This document shows positions 1 to 9,199 of a stretch of DNA of 64,000 nt, in pieces (the first letter of the stretch is position 1; each line of letters begins with the position of its first letter). The notes beneath the pieces are model-generated. The model searched no databases. It had not been told where the DNA came from and saw only the letters and a program-made list of their open reading frames with translations. The translations under genes were made by a program, and so were the position numbers. The stretch is taken from the NCBI RefSeq assembly GCF_900148515.1, contig NZ_FRXN01000003.1, forward strand, positions 1 to 64,000. The letters are read 5' to 3'. Source of the DNA: Algoriphagus zhangzhouensis. GTDB lineage: Bacteria; Bacteroidota; Bacteroidia; Cytophagales; Cyclobacteriaceae.

Positions 1-3000
1 TCGTTCTCTACCGTGATCGTGTATTCTATCGTCTCGCCCTCGGTATCTACCACCGCGTCATCCGCATTCGTCAACGACTTGGTCAGGATCAGGCTTCCAA
101 CTTCAAGTAAAGATGGTGTACTTTCTACAGGACAAACTAAATTCTGATGTGTCAATACAACTTTGAACAAATCTCCACTCTGAGAGGATGTGACATTAGA
201 AACTGTCAATTGACTCGTCGTAGTACCACTGTATTGTCCACCATCGGAAATATTTGTCCAAGTACTCCCCCCGTCTTCACTCAACTGCCACTGGTAAATT
301 ATCCCAGAAGTAACATCTTCACCAGGGGGAATAGAAAAATCAGGGTCTCCATCATTAATAAAAGCGTCTGTATTAATTGCAAGAGCTTCAACTGAAAAAC
401 TCACATTGCTTCCTGCTTCAGCTATTTGATCAGAAGTCAGCGAAGTCACGGATATCTGGGTCGCTAAAATCGCATTTGTATAATCCCCTGAATAGGATGC
501 AGCAATTACTTTCCCATCAGAATCAACAGACCCATCACCGTAATCATCAGAACCATTACTTCCTGTAGCATTGATATCAGAATAATATTCAACAGCATCC
601 GGACATCCATCATTATCACTGTCTGTATCCAAATTATTTAAAACACCATCACCATCTGTATCTGAAACACAAGCATCGAATGCCAAAATAGGATCATCAA
701 ACTGAACTACAGAGCTTGCATCATCAACTCCAAAAAGGTAAATCCTGACTGTATAGGTTGTATTCGGAGATAGGTAATAAGGATCATTTCTTCTATTTCT
801 CCTCCCCATAGGATATACTCCACCTCCTTCTCCTGCTACTTGAGAAATTGTCCCAAGGTCAGTTAAGTCACTAGCGAAACCATCATTGGAAACCGAAAAT
901 GCAACTGAATAATCTGGATTTGTGGCAACAGGATTATAAATACCATACCAATCAATATAGGCATCAAAAACAGAATTGAGTGTAGTAAAAGAAAACTCAA
1001 GATATTCATCATTTAATCTCGCTTCCTCTAATGTGCTCGCATCGATTTGGGTAACACTATAGGCCCCTGTTTCAACACTTCCATTGGTTGCTGGGACATA
1101 GGTTGTATCTACTCCGGCACCTATTATCATGTCAGGAATTGTAGTAGGGCTTACAACAAAACCTCTTAAATTGGAAGGGACAGATTTAAGTGGAGTTGAA
1201 TGAATATTAAAAGGATAGGCTAATGTAGCTACATAGGGACTTCCTGTTTGATTACTATTATCTCCAGCAAACTCTGTATTTATACAGCCCTCATCCGTAT
1301 CCAAAATCCCATCATTGTCATTATCCAAATCACAGGCATCTCCCACTCCATCTCCATCAGAATCAATAAAACTAGGATGGTCTGGGTGACATACACTACA
1401 AGCTTCTGACTGAAGATCCTCATTATATGCACTGACATCATTTTGCCCTCCGCTGACACTATTGGGCACTCCATCAACATCAACATCAACACCCAAACTA
1501 TTTCCAACTAAGTCGGCAAAGGTAAATCCGCCATCACCTTCCAAGGCATCCGGACAGCCATCATCGTCACTGTCTGTATCTAAATAATCTGGGGTACCAT
1601 CATTATCTGTGTCTCTGGAAACACAGAAAGTTATATATGCATTGTAAACCGAAAATAACCCTCTACCACCACTATCACCTATTCCAGAACCTGAGACTAA
1701 TGAGTAAGCTGAATAGTCTATATTGTAAGTTTTCCCATAATTGGCATAAAAATATGGAGATCTTGAAATATCAGACCCATCACTATATACCTCGTTTTGA
1801 TCTTGATATTTTGCCCAATAACCTGATCTACCTGATAGACTAGTGGAAGACCAAGGAAATGTTTCGTTATAACTATTATAAGTTTCAAACAAATCATCAA
1901 CCACTTTATAATTTGAAGGAACTGAAGGGTAATCTCCAATACTTACAGTGAATGTCCCTAATACTTCAAGCAAATTTTCTCTAATGGCATTAACAAAAAA
2001 TTGGTCAGAACTAAGAATTGATAGCGGGTAAGGGGGCTCACTCGGAAAAATGCCAAAGTCTCTTACATTACTTGCAGGCAAACCACTGTAAAACAATGAC
2101 TCATTCGGAGAAACAGCATAAGTATTTCCAAACATTAATTGCATCGTCCCATCCCACTGATGGTCCACTCCAAAGTTTGAATTCAAATCACTTAGTTCTA
2201 CTTCGATTGTAAACCTATCATTTACACCTGCGCCACCAATATCTGGAATTTGAGGTCCACTGGTATGAAGATAAACCAATTCCAAAATTCCTCCATTGAT
2301 ACCTATTGTATTCTGGGCAGCTAAACTTGCTGCAATATCAAAGGTATAAGTGCTTTCATCCACACAAAATCCTTCCTCAGTATCTATAATCCCATCATTA
2401 TCATCATCCTCATCACAAGAATCAACATAACCATCACCATCTGAATCAGTTGGATCATATTTTGGATTATCTGGGTCACATGGGCTACAAGCTTCAGATT
2501 GTACAGAATCGTCATATGCACTAATATTTGCTTGTCCTCCATTAGCAATAGAAGGAACACCGTTTGTATCGACATCAGTACCTTTTTCTAAAACGTAACC
2601 TTCTAAATCAGCATAGGTAAACCCACCGTTTCCCTCTAAGGCATCTGGACATCCATCGTTGTCACTATCCCAATCCAAATGATTTGGAACACCATCTCCA
2701 TCTTCATCACAAGTGAACATTGGTAAACCGGAAAATGTCCATGATACAGTTTCATCAGTCGGTGAATCGTTTGCGATGTACATATTATCCCAATATACTG
2801 AAGCATCTTGATTGGACTGGAAAAGCCATCCTGCAGTACTACTAAACCCAATCTCCTGATTATCAATAAGATTATAATAGGTATTTCCGTCATACAACAA
2901 GACAGCATCAGCAACTATGTAGGGAGAAGATGTAGCTCCATTAGTGTTCAATTCAATAACAATTTCACCAGAAGCATTTGGCGATATGTTGGCCGCCAAC

Positions 3001-5849
3001 AATTCAAATTCTTCAGAGTCAGTATTATCAGTAAACACCAAATCACTAGAAGTCGGGGTGGTTTGATCGATTGTTGTGTTTACAACTGTGGAACCTGTGA
3101 TCGTAATAGGCACGCTACTACTTAAATTATTTCCACTTCTATAGTGAATGTATACAGAATAGACTTCTGTAAGAGTAGAGCATTCTTCTGTATCCAAAAT
3201 CCCATCATTGTCATCATCATCATCACAGAAATCAGCATATCCATCTCCATCTGTATCAGTAAAATTAGGATGGTCTGGGTGACATATACTACATGCTTCT
3301 GACTGAACTTCATCGTTATATGCACTGACATCATTTTGCCCTCCGCTGACACTATTGGGCACTCCATCAACATCAACATCAACACCCAAACTATTTCCAA
3401 CTAAGTCGGCATAGGTAAATCCGCCATCACCTTCTAAAGCATCAGGACATCCGTCATTGTCACTATCCGTATCCAAGTAATCTGGAATCCCATCACCATC
3501 GGTATCTTCCCCCCCGCAATAATTCAAATCAAATAATGTCATAGACATTTGATTATCGGTAGGCTGGGCTCCAAATGCTATAAAATCAATTTTATTGATT
3601 CCAAGAGAACCTGCTGGCATCAAAAAAGTAACTTCAAGGATATGGTGTGCGTTTCCATCTCCCTGCAAAGTGTTGCCAATGATGGTATTGGACGGTGTAA
3701 TTGAAGTACTGATAATAGAAGTTGAAGCAGAGGCATCAAATACTGTCTCTTTAAAAGATGCCGAACTCAAATCGAGCAATGTGCCATCGCTTAGGTAAGC
3801 ATTGATGGTAAGGCGTTCTGGCCCTGCGCCATTTCCAAAGTCCACATCCGCGACTCTGAAACTGAGTTTTCTTACAGGATTGTCATAATCAAAGGATACA
3901 ACTTTGGTTTCTGACGAATTTATATTCCCGCCTATTTTAATTCCATTTCCATCTCCCCCCAAAGCGATATCCCTATGAGCAAAGGATGGAGCCGTCTCAG
4001 CTGCAAGAGTACCATCTCCAGTTCCATTTATCAGAGACAGGGTTTCATTTCCTGATGAAAAACCATCTTGAGAAATAGATTGAGATTGGATTGAACCACT
4101 ACTTGATAAACCTATAAAATCTGATTGATCAGTAATTCCACAAACGTAATTTTCGTTTGTATCCAAAATACCATCATTGTCATTATCCAGATCACAGGCA
4201 TCTCCTACTCCATCTCCATCAACATCTGTAAACAAGGAACTTGCTGGATTACAAGAATCGCATTCTGCACTTACTAGATTATTATTTGTGGCGGTACCTT
4301 CTAAATAAGATTGACTACCTGGAACACCATAGGTGGAGCTAGAACTATTGGTGTTAACGGGATAACTTGTCGTATTAATTGATCCATCAGAATTTAAATC
4401 TGCAAAAACATAAGGACTAGACTCACTTTCAAGAGCATCTGGACAACCGTCGTTGTCAGAGTCTAAGTCTAAATAATCTTTAATACCATCGCCATCATTA
4501 TCACCACAACCAGTAAAATAAATATCATCAATAGCAAAATCATTTCCAGCAGCGCCAGTTGACAGATTATAAACCTCAAAACGATATTGCTCAGTAGTAG
4601 CTCCTGTTAAATAGGTTCCCGACGAGTTTGTCCATGTATGGGAGGTTGTTATATTATCTGTACTACCACTTGCAACAACAATTCCATCACTAATTCGAAT
4701 AAGACGATAACCTAAATTTACTGGAAAATTAATAGCACCATTTGAAGTAGAATTAGCATTTGCCGCCCAAAACCCAAAATCGTATGGCGTATTGCTTGAA
4801 AGATAAAAAGTAGATGAAAAAAATACACCAACGTTGATAGACCCATTAACGGCTAAAAACATGTCGTCTTGAGTTCCAGTGGTATGACCGACCAAACTTG
4901 CAAAATAAGTATGAGCATTATCAACATGCCCGTTCATTACAATATATTTCCCCTCATTCAGAGTATTCCCATTTGGAGAGGAGGAAGTGAGAGATGAAAG
5001 AAAACTATATCCACCTCCTGGAGCTGTTTCTAAATCTCTGGTGAACCAACTTGAATTTTCACCAAAAGTACCTGTGAATTCGTTTGTAAACAGACTACCA
5101 CATTCGTCTGCGTCTAATATTCCATCATTGTCGTCATCTAAATCATCTGAATTACAGATACCATCTCCATCATAATCATCACCAGAGCCTGTACCACCAA
5201 TTACACCAGCACAACTTTGTAAGTTATATTCGTAATCTTTTAGAAAACTTGCATTTTCAATTTTACCCACTTCCAACTCCCAATCTCCATCTCTACCTGT
5301 AATATCATCTGAAGCAGATACAGAAATTCCTAAAGTTGCCTCTAAGTATGAAACAGCACCTCTTCCTTCTATACCTCTTCCGAATTCACAACCATAAATA
5401 TTTACGTGATCTATTTCTCCCTGCTTTGAAGAGATTAATTGGCTTAAAAAATTGGAAATTTCAACAGGACTTAACCATTGCCCACCAATCTTCAACTGGC
5501 CTGGCTTTCCATGTGAGAAAAATTGGAGAGTTGATTCGAACTCATTAGAGATTTCAAACTCACTTAGAATTTGATCTTTGCCTTCAACCTCCTCATCAAT
5601 CCAAAGGAGATCGGATTTAAAACTGATCTCATCATGTCCAAAAGTAAAAACCTTTGAATTTTCTACCTGCGCGGACGAATGAGAATTTGAAATCAAAAAT
5701 GGATTAGCATCCACACGTCTAAAGTAAACTTTAGACGTGACAGCACGAGCTCCAAATCGATAATCGAAGGAATTGTCATTTGAGACAAGAATTCCGGTGA
5801 TTCCAAAGAACCACAACCAAAGCAAAAGGGAAATAGGTGATCTTTCCAT
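1..5849 (-). CDS. Giant secreted DUF4347 / thrombospondin type 3 repeat protein (C-terminal part missing)
   Basis: The reading frame opens at the ATG at 5849 and is still open at base 1, giving about 1,949 codons in the window. The frame agrees at every point I checked (near 3425, 1532, 662 and 59). A hydrophobic N-terminus (SLLLWLWFFGITGILVS) is followed by a DUF4347 domain at about residues 55-200, with the motifs FFSHGKPGQL, YGCEFGRG, SASDDITG and WELEVGKIE. The rest is a chain of Asp-rich thrombospondin type 3 modules of the type DGDGICNSDDLDDDNDGILD, near residues 220, 470, 560, 800, 880, 1070, 1150, 1430, 1520 and 1740. These are separated by ~150-200-residue spacers with a beta-sandwich look. 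An Ig-like domain (WQLSEDGGSTW) lies near residue 1840 and a DUF11-type repeat (EYTITVEN) at the edge. Likely a calcium-stabilised surface adhesin exported by Sec. In Bacteroidota such proteins usually end in a T9SS or gliding C-terminal domain, which would lie outside the window. Confidence 0.88.
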   Translation of the reverse strand, partial: MERSPISLLLWLWFFGITGILVSNDNSFDYRFGARAVTSKVYFRRVDANPFLISNSHSSAQVENSKVFTFGHDEISFKSDLLWIDEEVEGKDQILSEFEISNEFESTLQFFSHGKPGQLKIGGQWLSPVEISNFLSQLISSKQGEIDHVNIYGCEFGRGIEGRGAVSYLEATLGISVSASDDITGRDGDWELEVGKIENASFLKDYEYNLQSCAGVIGGTGSGDDYDGDGICNSDDLDDDNDGILDADECGSLFTNEFTGTFGENSSWFTRDLETAPGGGYSFLSSLTSSSPNGNTLNEGKYIVMNGHVDNAHTYFASLVGHTTGTQDDMFLAVNGSINVGVFFSSTFYLSSNTPYDFGFWAANANSTSNGAINFPVNLGYRLIRISDGIVVASGSTDNITTSHTWTNSSGTYLTGATTEQYRFEVYNLSTGAAGNDFAIDDIYFTGCGDNDGDGIKDYLDLDSDNDGCPDALESESSPYVFADLNSDGSINTTSYPVNTNSSSSTYGVPGSQSYLEGTATNNNLVSAECDSCNPASSLFTDVDGDGVGDACDLDNDNDGILDTNENYVCGITDQSDFIGLSSSGSIQSQSISQDGFSSGNETLSLINGTGDGTLAAETAPSFAHRDIALGGDGNGIKIGGNINSSETKVVSFDYDNPVRKLSFRVADVDFGNGAGPERLTINAYLSDGTLLDLSSASFKETVFDASASTSIISTSITPSNTIIGNTLQGDGNAHHILEVTFLMPAGSLGINKIDFIAFGAQPTDNQMSMTLFDLNYCGGEDTDGDGIPDYLDTDSDNDGCPDALEGDGGFTYADLVGNSLGVDVDVDGVPNSVSGGQNDVSAYNDEVQSEACSICHPDHPNFTDTDGDGYADFCDDDDDNDGILDTEECSTLTEVYSVYIHYRSGNNLSSSVPITITGSTVVNTTIDQTTPTSSDLVFTDNTDSEEFELLAANISPNASGEIVIELNTNGATSSPYIVADAVLLYDGNTYYNLIDNQEIGFSSTAGWLFQSNQDASVYWDNMYIANDSPTDETVSWTFSGLPMFTCDEDGDGVPNHLDWDSDNDGCPDALEGNGGFTYADLEGYVLEKGTDVDTNGVPSIANGGQANISAYDDSVQSEACSPCDPDNPKYDPTDSDGDGYVDSCDEDDDNDGIIDTEEGFCVDESTYTFDIAASLAAQNTIGINGGILELVYLHTSGPQIPDIGGAGVNDRFTIEVELSDLNSNFGVDHQWDGTMQLMFGNTYAVSPNESLFYSGLPASNVRDFGIFPSEPPYPLSILSSDQFFVNAIRENLLEVLGTFTVSIGDYPSVPSNYKVVDDLFETYNSYNETFPWSSTSLSGRSGYWAKYQDQNEVYSDGSDISRSPYFYANYGKTYNIDYSAYSLVSGSGIGDSGGRGLFSVYNAYITFCVSRDTDNDGTPDYLDTDSDDDGCPDALEGDGGFTFADLVGNSLGVDVDVDGVPNSVSGGQNDVSAYNEDLQSEACSVCHPDHPSFIDSDGDGVGDACDLDNDNDGILDTDEGCINTEFAGDNSNQTGSPYVATLAYPFNIHSTPLKSVPSNLRGFVVSPTTIPDMIIGAGVDTTYVPATNGSVETGAYSVTQIDASTLEEARLNDEYLEFSFTTLNSVFDAYIDWYGIYNPVATNPDYSVAFSVSNDGFASDLTDLGTISQVAGEGGGVYPMGRRNRRNDPYYLSPNTTYTVRIYLFGVDDASSVVQFDDPILAFDACVSDTDGDGVLNNLDTDSDNDGCPDAVEYYSDINATGSNGSDDYGDGSVDSDGKVIAASYSGDYTNAILATQISVTSLTSDQIAEAGSNVSFSVEALAINTDAFINDGDPDFSIPPGEDVTSGIIYQWQLSEDGGSTWTNISDGGQYSGTTTSQLTVSNVTSSQSGDLFKVVLTHQNLVCPVESTPSLLEVGSLILTKSLTNADDAVVDTEGETIEYTITVEN
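1374..1541 (-). repeat. Internal direct repeat, copy 1, in the giant surface protein
   Basis: This 168-bp stretch is nearly identical to 3267-3434 in the same gene and same frame. The core 1423-1518 matches 3316-3411 base for base over 96 bp. It encodes the join between one thrombospondin type 3 module and the next, including GVPNSVSGGQNDVSAYN. A third, much more diverged relative lies near 2455-2640. Confidence 0.9.
3267..3434 (-). repeat. Internal direct repeat, copy 2, in the giant surface protein
   Basis: Second copy of the 168-bp repeat at 1374-1541, about 1.9 kb away. Ninety-six consecutive bases are identical, while flanking modules of the same family differ strongly, which suggests recent duplication or gene conversion. 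Confidence 0.9.
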
Positions 5850-6091
5850 AAATTGTACTATTTACACCACTCACTCTCCATGAAATCCTCAAGAGGTTTT
5901 TCGTTAACTGAACAAACCCGATCCTCTTCCCCTCTCAATTAACAATTGAATTATTCACAGATTCATTAAATGGAATTTTGTACAAATTAAAGAAGTAGAC
6001 CATTCATAAACTAATTTTTAAGATTCACAAACAGATGCGTAAAGGGTTTTTTTGGTTATAAACGGCATTTTATTTGTTTTTATGGAATCAT

Positions 6092-6105
6092 TTCAAACGT
6101 TTGCA
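6092..6105. promoter_or_regulatory. Candidate LacI-type operator (TTCAAACGTTTGCA)
   Basis: The palindromic core CAAACGTTTG sits 245 bp upstream of the giant surface-protein start. The same 14 bases occur in reverse orientation at 26240-26253, upstream of the DUF1080 gene. A palindrome with a central CG is typical of LacI/GalR-family operators. No regulator of that family is in the window, so the assignment is inference. Confidence 0.35.
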
Positions 6106-6303
6106 CTGAATTTTAACATTCTAAAAAAATTGCACTTAAACATCATTTTTATGATTATTTACCTTTATACAAATAAACGTATTTCATAGTGTAAAAAAAG
6201 CATCAAGCAATTGACAATTAGCGGTATATAGTCAAAATGCTCTAATATCAAAAAATCGATTTTATTACTTTTCTAATATTTCATATGATTTTTAAAATGG
6301 AGG

Positions 6304-6339
6304 AAATTTCACCCAATTTTTTGGGTGAAATTTTTTTTT
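6304..6339 (+). terminator. Strong hairpin plus T-tract with no plus-strand gene upstream
   Basis: A perfect 13-bp stem (6304-6316 with 6321-6333) with a TTTT loop is followed by T's to 6339, the form of a plus-strand intrinsic terminator. No plus-strand gene precedes it in the window, so it may end an unannotated small RNA or stop antisense transcription. Confidence 0.6.
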
Positions 6340-6439
6340 GAAAAAACTGAAAAAAAATTTTCTAATCCAGCTAATCTCTTTTTTGAAGCAAAAAATTTAA
6401 TATCAGAAACTCTAACCCTGATAAATCCTTGACAGTAAT

Positions 6440-6484
6440 ATGGGTTACAGAGACTTCCCCATCTCTGAAAAATCTGCAACCCAT
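6440..6484. other. Nested inverted repeat, possible structured RNA
   Basis: Outer arms ATGGGTT (6440-6446) and AACCCAT (6478-6484) enclose an inner stem CAGAGA (6448-6453) / TCTCTG (6462-6467) with an 8-nt loop. The right side has a 10-nt bulge. It lies about 100 bp after the orphan terminator in non-coding DNA. Confidence 0.3.
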
Positions 6485-7175
6485 CATTTATTTTCTCCGA
6501 AATCAGAAATTAGTTCAATCGAAAATTAAATTCATTCATTAAAAAAAATAGATCGAATTCTCAATGATACCGATCTAAGCAAAATGAAAATCTAGATGCA
6601 AGTCTCGATTAAAAAGACATTCCCCTATCAAGAATGGATCAATAAATCGAGACCAAAAAGATTAAAAAAACAATACGGTTATTAAAATATCACAAAATTG
6701 ATTCTTTACTTCCATAATTAATTATATTATTAAAACAATTAAATATTGAATTGACAAATATAAAAACCCTCAATAAAAGTTTTTCTCCACCTATTTAATT
6801 ATTCAAAACAATTAATTTTTAAAGAATTATTCAGTTAACTAAAAATAAATTTCACCTATTATTTATTTAATTAAAGCTCTTCTTAAAGATGAGCTAACCA
6901 ATATTTATTTAATAAATTCTTAAGAACCAAACGTTTTTTACTTCATATTAAACAACTGTTTTTCAGTATTTTATAAATATTTCAAATTATTTTAGTTACT
7001 TTTCAATTTTAGTTAAAACAAAATTTTACAAAAACACTGATAGTCCAACAAAAAATAAAATCAGTATATAAAATACAATTAACATTATACGTTATATTTA
7101 CATTACATAAATTAAAACGTAAGCCCATATTTAACCTATAGAAAAAATTAATTTTAAATTATTCCTATAGATGAC

Positions 7176-7748
7176 ATGTATTTTTTAAGAAAAATTACCG
7201 GTTTGGTTTCTGGCATAAAAACCAAAAAAATGACAATTGAAGGTCGAATAGTTAAGTATTCTTATCAGGGGAAATTTATTGGAATCAATCCTTTTTCCAT
7301 GCTCAGAGATTTAAGCTATAAAGCCCAAGGAATAGCAAATCTCAACTCTGAATTGAAGCTAAAAGATTTTCAGGAAATAACTTTTGGTTGCATTCCTGAT
7401 TTTGGCAACGAATTGAATATTCGAGTGGATACCAAAATTGACAAGACTAGCTTCACAATAGAAAGAAGCGTAAAGAAAATGGATCAAACTCCTCACACTT
7501 GCTATGAATTCTATTTTGAGGAGATTCTCTTTGCCAGGTTAATCAAAAAGTATGATTATGGAAGCCAATTCTCTTCTGTTGTAATCAATTTTAAAAATTC
7601 ATTATCTGCTCCAACAAAAGAAGAATCAAATCAAGTATCCTGGAAATCTGGAAATCAATTACTTATTGCAGAGAATTTTGGCCATTCCCATGTAAATATC
7701 TGCTATGATCTAGAATTATTGCTTAGAATGGGTAATATGGTATCCTAA
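7176..7748 (+). CDS. Hypothetical protein, 190 residues
   Basis: I do not recognise this protein. It starts at an ATG (MYFLRKITG); an inner Met at 7230 (MTIEGRIVKY) is an alternative start. There is no clear signal peptide or membrane segment after the first few residues, and the composition is that of a soluble, mixed alpha/beta, Lys- and Asn-rich protein. It follows the long AT-rich gap and stands alone on the plus strand. Its last four bases overlap the 3' end of the convergent secreted protein at 7745. The low-GC coding sequence resembles the preceding intergenic DNA more than the neighbouring genes, so lateral origin is possible. Coding status rests on frame length alone. Confidence 0.6.
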   Translation: MYFLRKITGLVSGIKTKKMTIEGRIVKYSYQGKFIGINPFSMLRDLSYKAQGIANLNSELKLKDFQEITFGCIPDFGNELNIRVDTKIDKTSFTIERSVKKMDQTPHTCYEFYFEEILFARLIKKYDYGSQFSSVVINFKNSLSAPTKEESNQVSWKSGNQLLIAENFGHSHVNICYDLELLLRMGNMVS

Positions 7749-8932
7749 TCGATGTGATTTTCATAGATCAATGGATACAGGTCAAATTCATAAATATTGC
7801 CATTTCGATCAGAAAACAGGATTAACCAAGGGCCCTTTGGAATTCCTCGATAATTCTGTTTACTGAGGCTAACATTATTTAGATGTGCCCCATTTGCGGA
7901 TTTTAACCTGATTATCTCCCGAACTTCTAATGGTTGATTCGAAACAATTCTAACTTCATTTACAGATATCTCAGCAGATCCATCCGAAAAACCAATGGTG
8001 TGAGCTTCTATTATCATTCCATTCGGCAAATGAGTGGTAACCGGACGCGTTGGAGAGGTTTCCTCAGTAAGATTTACATAAGGAAAATCAGTCCATTTCC
8101 CCTCCTCTTCTCTGACTCTCAATACAAACTGTGGCTGACCATTTTGATCCACACTGTTTTTTGTCACTAAAATCAACCTACCATCTTCCAGCAAAGTGGA
8201 ATTCAAATGATCGTCTGCAGTTTGATTTCCTTTGGAAACAGTAATCAGACCTGACCAGTCAAGTTCATTGTTTAAGTAAACTCTTTCATAAATCGCTTCC
8301 TCTAGTTGATTGGACCATACCACCGATATTCCACCTTTGATCCTTGAAACGACTGAAATATCATCTTTACTAATAGAATCCCCCAAAAAGGCTGGTTGGG
8401 ACCATGTTTTACCTTGATCAGTAGATGACCAGACTAGCACCTGCTCATTCCAATCGGAACCTACCCATAGTGTCCCTGAATCATCTTTGGTAATTGTTGC
8501 AGTTTCGATCTCATGACAAACAGGAGGAATAGGGATTGAATTCACTAATTCCATTCGTATGGACTTTGATGTAGTCTTCAGCTTGAGGTACTTCAGTTCG
8601 CAATTCCCTACCAATACTATAAATTGATTTCCCCCTTCAGAATACACATCCGCTTTTCCTGGAAGACTCCGTAATTCAATATTTAAATTCTCCTCTTTTA
8701 TCCATTCTCCTTCATTTCTTTTCCAGACATGTGGCCCAATTGAATCGGGTAGAATCGCCCACCAAGCTCCAGCTGAAAACCAGATTTTGGATTGTGGCTT
8801 GTCTTGAGTTGGGTCTTTAAAATCAACTTTAAAAACAGGTTTCACTTCTAATTCTTGAGCAAACACTTGATCCTCAACAAGAAGAAAAATTGGAATTCCT
8901 ATGAGAATAAGAATGAGAAAGTTTCGAATCAT
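7745..8932 (-). CDS. Secreted sialidase-like beta-propeller (BNR/Asp-box) protein
   Basis: 395 residues beginning with a clear Sec signal peptide (MIRNFLILILIGIPIFLLV, cleavage expected after VFAQ). Residues ~165-175 carry an Asp-box, SSTDQGKTW, the turn motif of sialidase/BNR six-bladed propellers, and weaker blade-like repeats occur throughout (GTLWVGSDW, GGISVVWS). I see no full set of sialidase catalytic residues (Arg triad, FRIP motif), so it may be a binding or non-hydrolytic relative. It is periplasmic or outer-surface by inference. It lies downstream of the 9200-10828 gene on the same strand, but 267 bp with hairpins separate them, so it probably has its own promoter. It converges on the 7176 gene with a 4-bp overlap. 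Confidence 0.7.
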   Translation of the reverse strand: MIRNFLILILIGIPIFLLVEDQVFAQELEVKPVFKVDFKDPTQDKPQSKIWFSAGAWWAILPDSIGPHVWKRNEGEWIKEENLNIELRSLPGKADVYSEGGNQFIVLVGNCELKYLKLKTTSKSIRMELVNSIPIPPVCHEIETATITKDDSGTLWVGSDWNEQVLVWSSTDQGKTWSQPAFLGDSISKDDISVVSRIKGGISVVWSNQLEEAIYERVYLNNELDWSGLITVSKGNQTADDHLNSTLLEDGRLILVTKNSVDQNGQPQFVLRVREEEGKWTDFPYVNLTEETSPTRPVTTHLPNGMIIEAHTIGFSDGSAEISVNEVRIVSNQPLEVREIIRLKSANGAHLNNVSLSKQNYRGIPKGPWLILFSDRNGNIYEFDLYPLIYENHID

Positions 8933-9071
8933 GATTTAAGGGCGTTTTTGAAATACCAGAACTCTACTTTGGTAATTTAAAATATCAAAATGACCTCAAT
9001 ATGAATTAGAGATCAAAGTTTCAGTAATTAGAGTACTGAGTATGGCTTATTTTAGTCCATCTTAAACCAAA

Positions 9072-9100
9072 AAAAGAATGAAAACGGATTTCATTCTTTT
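9072..9100 (-). terminator. Intrinsic terminator of the 9200-10828 gene
   Basis: Arms AAAAGAATGAAA (9072-9083) and its complement (9089-9100) with a 5-nt loop; on the minus strand a T-run follows. It lies 100 bp past the stop of the secreted protein ending at 9200. Confidence 0.65.
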
Positions 9101-9130
9101 CTATACCATCACTTGAAAATCTGAGAAAGA

Positions 9131-9177
9131 AGGAGGACCTAAGTCCTCCTATCACAAGCACTGAGATTCCTATCTCA
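9131..9177. other. Two further hairpins between the secreted-protein genes
   Basis: AGGAGGAC/GTCCTCCT (9131-9138 and 9143-9150, loop CTAA) is followed by TGAGAT/ATCTCA (9162-9167 and 9172-9177). They precede the terminator when read on the minus strand and may protect the 3' end of the message. Confidence 0.4.
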
Positions 9178-9199
9178 AAGCAAAAAGAAACATTTCATC

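Larger units (their letters stand above)
5850..7175. other. Long AT-rich intergenic region with inverted repeats
   Basis: There is no convincing coding sequence in this 1.3-kb gap between the divergent starts at 5849 (-) and 7176 (+). It holds a palindrome CAAACGTTTG (6094-6103), a strong terminator-like hairpin (6304-6339), a nested inverted repeat (6440-6484) and a 9-bp inverted repeat GTCTCGATT/AATCGAGAC (6602-6610 and 6645-6653). From about 6660 to 7175 the sequence is very AT-rich with no structure I can name. The promoters of both flanking genes must lie here. Confidence 0.7.

Noticed and set aside
147..568. Short plus-strand reading frames in 147-568 as genes
   Set aside because: They are antisense to the continuous frame of the giant surface protein, which has recognisable Ig-like and DUF11-like sequence here.
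1280..3400. Short minus-strand frames with Met/Val/Leu-rich products (1280-1507, 2384-2575, 2636-2914, 3122-3400)
   Set aside because: They are out-of-frame readings of Asp-rich thrombospondin type 3 repeats; the other frame gives the DxDxDG motifs.
590..5200. Repetitive pattern as a CRISPR array
   Set aside because: The repeats are irregular in length and spacing, coding, and encode calcium-binding motifs; there are no cas genes.
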